A DNA stretch of 64,000 nucleotides from Trifolium pratense. Lineage: Eukaryota > Streptophyta > Magnoliopsida > Fabales > Fabaceae. Under the pieces are notes generated by a model. That model was not told the DNA's origin and did not search any database. It saw only the letters and a program-made list of their open reading frames with translations. The stretch is taken from positions 43,313,362-43,377,361 of the forward strand of contig NC_060061.1 in NCBI RefSeq assembly GCF_020283565.1, written 5' to 3'. The translations under genes were made by a program, and so were the position numbers. Position 1 is the stretch's first letter. The number at the start of each line of letters is the position of its first letter. This document shows positions 57,341-64,000 of the stretch, piece by piece.

Positions 57341-60300
57341 ATGGCGACGGAAGGTGCCAAGAGTTTCGTCCGTCGCGATCGTCTTCGCGAAATCGAATCG
57401 AAAGTTCAAAAATGGTGGGAGGAAAAACAAGTTTTCAAATCTGAACCTGGTGATAAACCACCAGAATCAGGTGAAAAATTCTTTGGAAATTTCCCTTTTC
57501 CTTATATGAATGGTTATTTACATCTAGGTCATGCTTTTTCTCTTTCCAAACTTGAATTTGCTGCGGCATTTCATCGTCTTCGTGGCGCGAATGTGCTTTT
57601 GCCTTTTGCTTTTCATTGTACTGGTATGCCGATTAAAGCTTCGGCTGATAAACTTGCTAGAGAGATTCAGCAGTTTGGTAATCCTCCGGTTTTTCCGAAT
57701 GAAGTTGAGGAACAAGAGAATGTTGCTGCTGCTGTTGTTGAGAGTGGTGGTGGTGGTGATGGTAATACTGGTGAGGAAAATGCTGTTGCTGGGAAGTTTA
57801 AAGGGAAGAAATCGAAAGTTGCTGCCAAATCGGGTGGACAGATTTATCAATGGGAGATTATGAGGAGTGTTGGGATAACTGATGCTGAGATTTCGGATTT
57901 TCAAGATCCTTATAAGTGGTTGTCTTATTTTCCACCGTTGGCTATTGAGGATCTTAAGGCTTTTGGTTTAGGTTGTGATTGGAGGAGGTCGTTTATTACG
58001 ACCGATAAGAATCCTTATTTTGATTCTTTTGTTAGGTGGCAGATGAGGAAGTTGAAGTCGTCGGGGAAGGTTGTTAAGGATGTTAGGTATACAGTTTTTT
58101 CGCCTTTGGATGGACAACCTTGTGCTGATCATGATAGGGCTAGTGGTGAAGGTGTTCAGCCTCAAGAGTATACACTTATTAAGATGGAGGTGGTATCGCC
58201 TTTTCCCGAAAAGTTTAAGGTTTTGGAGGGAAAGAAGGTTTATCTTGCTGCTGCAACATTGAGACCTGAGACTATGTATGGTCAAACAAATGCTTGGGTG
58301 AAGCCTGATGGGAACTATGGTGCCTTTGAAATCAACGAAACGGAGGTTTTTGTTGTAGCGCATAGGGCTGCTCTTAACCTTGCTTACCAGAATCACTCTA
58401 GGGTGCCTCAGAAACCAAATTGTTTGCTCGAGCTTACGGGTCAAGATTTAATTGGGCTTCCACTGAAATCTCCTCTTTCGTTAAATGAGATTATATATGC
58501 ACTTCCTATGTTGTCTATTTTGATGGATAAAGGTACCGGAGTGGTGACCAGTGTGCCTAGTGATGCTCCTGATGACTACATGGCCTTGCATGATTTGAAG
58601 TCGAAACCAGCCTTTAGGGAAAAGTTTGGTGTTAGGGATGAATGGGTGTTGCCGTTTGAGGTTCTGCCTATCATTAATATTGAAGGGTTTGGAAATAAGT
58701 GTGCCGAGACAGTTTGCTTGCAGATGAAAATCAAAAGTCAGAATGAGAAAGAAAAGCTTGCAGAAGCCAAGAAACTAACATATTTAAGAGGATTCACTGA
58801 TGGAACTATGATTGTTGGAGAATTTTCCGGGAAGAAAGTTCAGGAAGTTAAGCCCTTGATTAAGAGAAAGCTTTTGGAAGCAGGTTAGTATTCGACTTCA
58901 CACGTTTTGTTTTACTCTTTTAGTGTAATTCCCTTTTAAAAATACCAATATAGTGTAAATTTCAAATTTTCTACCAACTTGGTGCAAGTCAATTTAAACA
59001 GAGCTGAATTATCATTTGCCAATTATTGACAAGTTTTTAACATGAACAATCCTGCAGAATTTTACTTTAGTGAACAAAGTCCTCAACTATGCACAAAACT
59101 ATAGCCTTAGATATACTTGGTAGTTGTAGATTTACAGTTTATTATAGATATTGCCTACCATAAAACCAAGAAACTAGTTTCTTATCAATAACTTGACTTT
59201 TGAAGGGTTAGAATACTACATTGTTTTTTGTATTTGGCACTAATATTTTGTCCTTTAATCCATAAGGATATCCATGAAGAAGCCCTTCTTTGAAAGTAAT
59301 AAAACAAGATATAATTAAGAAACATAAACTCTTTCAACAGTAAAGTGTTATAGAGCATGACAAATTTCTTACATTTTAAAAATTCATTTTCTCCCGCTTC
59401 CTGTTTAATACAATTAGAGGTTGATTTGATTTTTCAAAATATTATAACAATATACTCCATTCTTAAATAAAATATGAAAGTAATTTTGCACTAATAATGA
59501 ACTAAAATTAAACTAATTATTATTATTTTGCACATAAACATTGTTATTTATATATTTTTCTAAGTGGCTGTATTATCCCGAGTCATCTCGTTCTCATAAA
59601 TTTTTGGTTTTGTACTTCTAGGTCAAGCTATTATATACAGTGAGCCAGAGAAGCGGGTGATGTCAAGATCCGGCGATGAATGTGTTGTAGCTCTGACGGA
59701 TCAGTGGTATATTACATATGGGGAATCGGAGTGGAAGAGGTTAACTGATGAATGCCTATCTAACATGAGCCTGTATTCTGATGAGACGCGACATGGATTT
59801 GAGCATACTTTAGGCTGGTTGAACCAGTGGGCTTGCTCACGATCATTTGGTCTTGGCACACGCATACCGTGGGATGAACAGTTTCTAGTCGAGTCTTTAT
59901 CGGATTCCACCATTTACATGGCTTATTACACCATTGCACACTATTTGCAGAACGGTGATATGTATGGAACCAGTCAATCATCTATCAAACCTCAACAACT
60001 GACTGATGATGTCTGGGATTATATTTTCTGTGGTGGGCCTCTACCTAAGTCCACGGACATCGAATCATCCCTTTTAGAAAAAATGAAGCTTGAGTTTGAG
60101 TACTGGTATCCATTTGATCTTAGGGTTTCTGGTAAAGATCTCATCCAAAATCATCTCACTTTTTGCATTTACAATCATACTGCAATTTTCCCCGAGCGTC
60201 ACTGGCCTCGTGGGTTTAGATGCAATGGCCACATAATGCTCAATTCTGAAAAAATGTCCAAGTCCACCGGAAATTTCAGAACTGTTCGTCAGGCAATAGA

Positions 60301-61372
60301 GGAATTTTCTGCTGACGCTACACGGTTCTCTTTGGCTGATGCTGGTGATGGTGTTGACGATGCCAATTTTGTCTTTGAGACAGCAAATGCAGCAATTCTC
60401 AGGCTCACCAAAGAGCTTGCTTGGTATGAAGAGAATCTGGCTGCAGAAGCTACTTTGAGAACTGGTCCACCCTCTATTTATGCTGATCGTGTGTTTGCAA
60501 ATGAAATTAACATTGCTGTCAAAACAACTGAGCAAAATTACTCCAACTATATGTTTCGAGAAGCCCTCAAGTCTGGCTTTTATGATCTTCAAGCTGCCAG
60601 GGATGAGTATAGATTGTCATGTGGGGTTGGTGGTCTCAATCGTGATTTGGTCTGGCGTTTTATGGATGTGCAGACACGTCTGCTAGCACCTATTTGTCCG
60701 CATTATGCAGAGTTTATTTGGAGAGAGCTTTTGAAGAAGGATGGTTTTGTGGTGAAGGCAGGTTGGCCAACAGCTGATGCTCCTGACCTTACTCTAAAGA
60801 GTGCCAACAAATATCTACAGGATTCTATTGTTCTGATAAGGAAGTTGCTTCAGAAGCAACTTTCAGGCTCAAAGAAAGGAAATAAGAAAGGTGCTCCAGT
60901 TGCATCGCCAAAAGAAATCAAGTTAACATGCTTGATATATGTCAATGAACAATTTGATGGTTGGAAAGCTGAGTGCCTCAATATTCTCCGGAATAATTTT
61001 AACAAAGATACTCAAACTTTTGCTCCGGATTCCGACATAATGGAGGCTTTACAGCAGAGTTCTGTGGGTCAATCTTCTGAATTTAAAAGAACTCAAAAGT
61101 TATGCATGCCTTTCTTGAGGTTTAAGAAGGATGAAGCAATTGCACTAGGGCCTCAAGCCCTGGATTTGAGATTACCATTTGGTGAAATCGAGGTTCTTCA
61201 GGAAAACTTGGACTTGATCAAGAGACAGATAGGTTCAAAAGATGTGGAAGATTTGGAAATTTTATCTGCAGCAGATGCTGATTCTGTTGCTAGAGCTGGA
61301 TCAAATGCATCTGTACTAAGAGACAATCCTCCATCCCCTGGAAGTCCTACTGCCATCTTCTTAGCTAAGTAG
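57341..61372 (+). CDS. Leucyl-tRNA synthetase, cytosolic type
   Basis: Two exons, 57341-58883 and 59622-61372 (phase 1, GT-AG); 1097 residues, normal for the eukaryotic cytosolic enzyme (about 1090). This class I synthetase charges tRNA-Leu. Catalytic signatures: HIGH-type HLGH at residues 61-64 (PYMNGYLHLGH) and KMSKS at 725-729. The editing domain lies between them (LRPETMYGQTNAW, then DKGTGVVTSVPSDAPDDYMAL, with the Asp that clears mischarged tRNA). The C-terminal half holds the anticodon-binding helices. A Gly/Val/Glu-rich insert (about 124-150) is low-complexity. The start MATEGAKSFVRRDRLREIE matches the cytosolic form. A possible N-terminal extension is described separately. The organellar enzyme of plants is a different bacterial-type protein. 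The C-terminal 30 residues are Ser/Ala-rich and not conserved. Confidence 0.96.
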
Positions 61373-63907
61373 CTACTGGGTAAGTTTCTAGAAATTTCCT
61401 CTTTCTTAAAATAGGTCACGCTTCCTATTTTTTCCATTTAGACATGAACATAGTTTATCTTCCTCTGATATATATCTGGATATGGGGCGAGTTAAGTTTT
61501 GGGAAGTTTAAGGTCGAACCTTTAGTGTTGTGATGCTTGTCTTGATCTGACTTACCTTTGCACTTGTCTTGATAGTTGATCCGACTTCAAGATTAGTTTT
61601 GTTTTCTATCATATTTTGTCAGGTGTTTCTTTTTTTGATGGTGCATCATCCTTCCCCAACCTATGAATTATTCAGAGTTTAAGCCCCGATTCCAATAAAA
61701 ATATCATTCACTTATCCCCTTTCACAGTATTTAATATATTTGTTGTTTGAAATTTGGATGGCTGTTTATGGAAAGACGCTCTTAAGGCGGTCTAGTTTTA
61801 TTGATGGATTTGATTTAGTTGCTTTTAAGGTGTAGTTTTTTTCCCTCAATGTAGTGGTTTTCACGGAAAAAAATTGATTTAGAACTAGAAGTAAAATCCT
61901 TTAGAGACAAAACTGAAGGGTGAGGTACAGAAATGATGGTAAAAGACTCTTACTCGTAATACAAGACATATCCATAAACTTAAAAGCAGAAGCCTTAAGC
62001 TTGTTCCCTTTTGTAATTTGACAATACAAACAGGTCATGGCTTACAAGGCAATGACTACACACACATTTCCATATTCAAGTCAAAATGAAGGATTTGCAA
62101 AATGTATGTCACTGTTTGTTAATGTCTCTCTTGTCATAAATGGATTTTCAAATCTCACTTCACACAATTGAATACTAATTAAAAAAGTTCTGCAATTGGT
62201 GTTTTATTAGAGAAGGTGCAATGGGGATTGGGGAAGAAAGCAAAATGCATAAGGTAAGTTTGGACATGTTCTAATGCATCCTTTTTGGTTTCATATTGCA
62301 GGATCTCAACAAAATGAAGATGTGAATCTTTAAGATAATGATTGGAACCACATCCGGCAATTTTGTTTCTGTTGGCAGAAATCCTCTTGTGAGAATAGGC
62401 TGAAGTTTTGTAACACTGTATCTTCAAGAAGCTAGTGCGTTTACAATTATTTACGATTGTAGTACAGTTGCATTAGACTGAACAGATTAATTTCTTTTGC
62501 TTTATCTTTTGTTTTTAGTATTGTTTACTGGTATGTTGTGCTGTCAGAAAAGCTGTTTGAAGTTTTTTTTTTATTTCGAACATTGATTTTTGAAATTTGA
62601 GACTTTTATATGATAATGTTAAACAACTGAGTTTAGATGCTAGATTCTCATTATGTTCAAAAAGGGAACCTGATCCTCATGTTTAGAAGCTTCGGTATTT
62701 TGGTACTACATGCTTCAAATCATAATCCACAAGTTGATATTGATATAATGTTATAGCCACTCGAGTTGTTGCATGATATAATGTTCGATCGAGCTGTGTG
62801 GGCTCCCTGTGGATAATGTTTGGATGAGCAATGGGATTCCAAAATCTCGGTAAGCTACTCTGATTTTGTGAATCTACAAAGTGTAGTTTTTGTCAAAAAA
62901 TCATGATGGTTAAACTGTACAAAATTTGACAGGACATAAATATAAAATGGTGAAATATGTGGATTCTACCACGAACAACCGCGGTAAGTGTTCTTTGATG
63001 GACTATGTATACTGTTGGATGTTAAAGCTTTACTGAATCTAACGACTAACAATGCACCCTATGCATCAATATAATATAATCCCCCTTCTACTTAGTTTCT
63101 TCTGGGTTCTGCTTTACTATGCTGCCACAGTGCCACTGCATTCAACTTTGCAAAACCACGAGTCATCAACAGATTCATAAAATTTCACGTTAGCACACCA
63201 AAATTTGTTCAGGACTTGCATCAAATATTTTTTATGCTCCCATTCTGATGTTGCCTTTGTCAACTCACTAAACTAAATAATATTTTCTAATTGAAATCTT
63301 CAATCGAGCCTTTTGAGTTTGAGAAATCTTCATATTTGTCACATTTATTTTCTTTCAAGAATCAACTCAAATAAGAATAAAATCAATTTTTTAATTTCAA
63401 GAAATAATAAAACTAGTTTATAAAAAATATTGACAATCTATTTTTTTTAACGAAAATATCCATCTATTTTTTTTCTTCTATGTATATATAAAAATATCGA
63501 TCTATTTAAATGAAAAAAATTACATTTCTTATATATATAAGCACTTAATTAAAATATTTAACCAAATACATCCTCAATATTTCTATTTTTGGCAAAAATA
63601 CATCCTCAATATTGAAAATAAGTTGGCTTGCAATTCTTAAAAAAGAGAGCAGCTTGTATGGTGCACATGAATTCTGAGCAACATATCCTTTTATTATTAT
63701 TATTATTTATTATTTTATTAAAAAAAACAAATAGAGTTATCTCATTTTTTTTTCTTAAAAGAAAAATCTTCATCGTTTTATTTACATCTACTACTCAACA
63801 AACACACAACAAAGTCCCCACTTCCCCTTCCTCCCTATTTCTAATTCACCTCCCTCCACCTACATTGGATTCACATCTACACCCCCTCTGCAACCTTCTC
63901 CATTTCC
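61373..63907. other. Intergenic region after LeuRS
   Basis: The LeuRS 3' untranslated region is followed by AT-rich DNA. The minus-strand frame 62179-62427 has no family motif and is judged a chance frame. No transposon boundaries were recognised. The last 120 bases are C-rich ('cttccccttcctccc') and precede the ATG of the partial gene, as in many plant 5' leaders. Confidence 0.5.
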
Positions 63908-64000
63908 ATGGCCATGTCCATGGCAATTTCAAGCTACCCTCTTTCTTCCTCTTTATCATCATCATCATCTCTAACCTCATCCTCTCTTCCACGTTCTCAT
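63908..64000 (+). CDS. Start of a gene with a transit-peptide-like N-terminus (partial)
   Basis: The frame is open from 63908 to the window end (31 codons) and begins MAMSMAISSYPLS followed by a Ser-rich run and SLPRSH. Abundant Ser, Leu and Pro with no acidic residue is the make-up of a plastid transit peptide. Three in-frame ATGs (63908, 63914, 63920) are possible starts; the first is preceded by a C before the A. The mature protein is outside the window, so the function cannot be named. C-rich leader sequence upstream supports a true gene start. Confidence 0.6.
   Translation, partial: MAMSMAISSYPLSSSLSSSSSLTSSSLPRSH

Noticed and set aside
62179..62427. 82-codon minus-strand frame after LeuRS
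   Set aside because: No signal peptide, no family motif and no fitting promoter or splice sites; judged a chance frame.

Overview
This is nuclear DNA from a flowering plant, most likely a legume. It is AT-rich, its genes carry GT-AG introns, and several kinds of plant transposable element are nested in one another. It also holds a secreted defensin-like peptide gene of the type that is greatly expanded in legumes. The legume assignment is an inference; no species can be named from the sequence alone.

Layout. A two-exon defensin-like gene (994-1357, +) is followed by an AT-rich gap and a 2.0 kb terminal-inverted-repeat element sitting in a (TA)n tract (3505-5532). Next is a transposon graveyard (5.7-10.4 kb). 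It holds an ankyrin-gene fragment split by a 5'-truncated LINE, a decayed copia LTR with gag, and a minus-strand LTR split by a hAT-type MITE. Three plus-strand housekeeping-type genes follow: a ZIP zinc transporter (11489-13866), a mitochondrial ribosomal protein bL19 (15562-18374) and a WSS1-type DNA-protein-crosslink metalloprotease (19984-22852). An eight-exon ankyrin/PGG membrane protein lies on the minus strand (23789-29144); its introns carry a TRIM-like element and a 60-bp minisatellite.

After a gene-free stretch with MITEs and SINEs comes an 11.6 kb Sirevirus-like copia retrotransposon (34318-45909, minus). It has two almost identical 1.1 kb LTRs, a 5-bp target duplication, long open gag and pol frames, an envelope-position ORF broken into two frames, and an antisense ORF encoding a charged protein with a SUMO-interaction-like motif. 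Downstream are a pectin methylesterase of the PME29-like clade (46334-48657, minus), a 5'-truncated LINE with a 1190-codon open frame (49681-53307), several foldback and hAT MITEs, and cytosolic leucyl-tRNA synthetase (57341-61372, +). That gene has an in-frame upstream exon that could add a targeting sequence. The window ends 93 bases into a gene whose start looks like a plastid transit peptide (63908-64000).

The genes do not form a pathway. They are unrelated neighbours spaced by repeats. The candidates most worth following are the antisense ORF in the Sirevirus-like element, the hairpin-ended and hairpin-filled TIR element, the possible dual-targeting leader of LeuRS, and the ambiguous GC-AG/GT-AG intron of bL19m.
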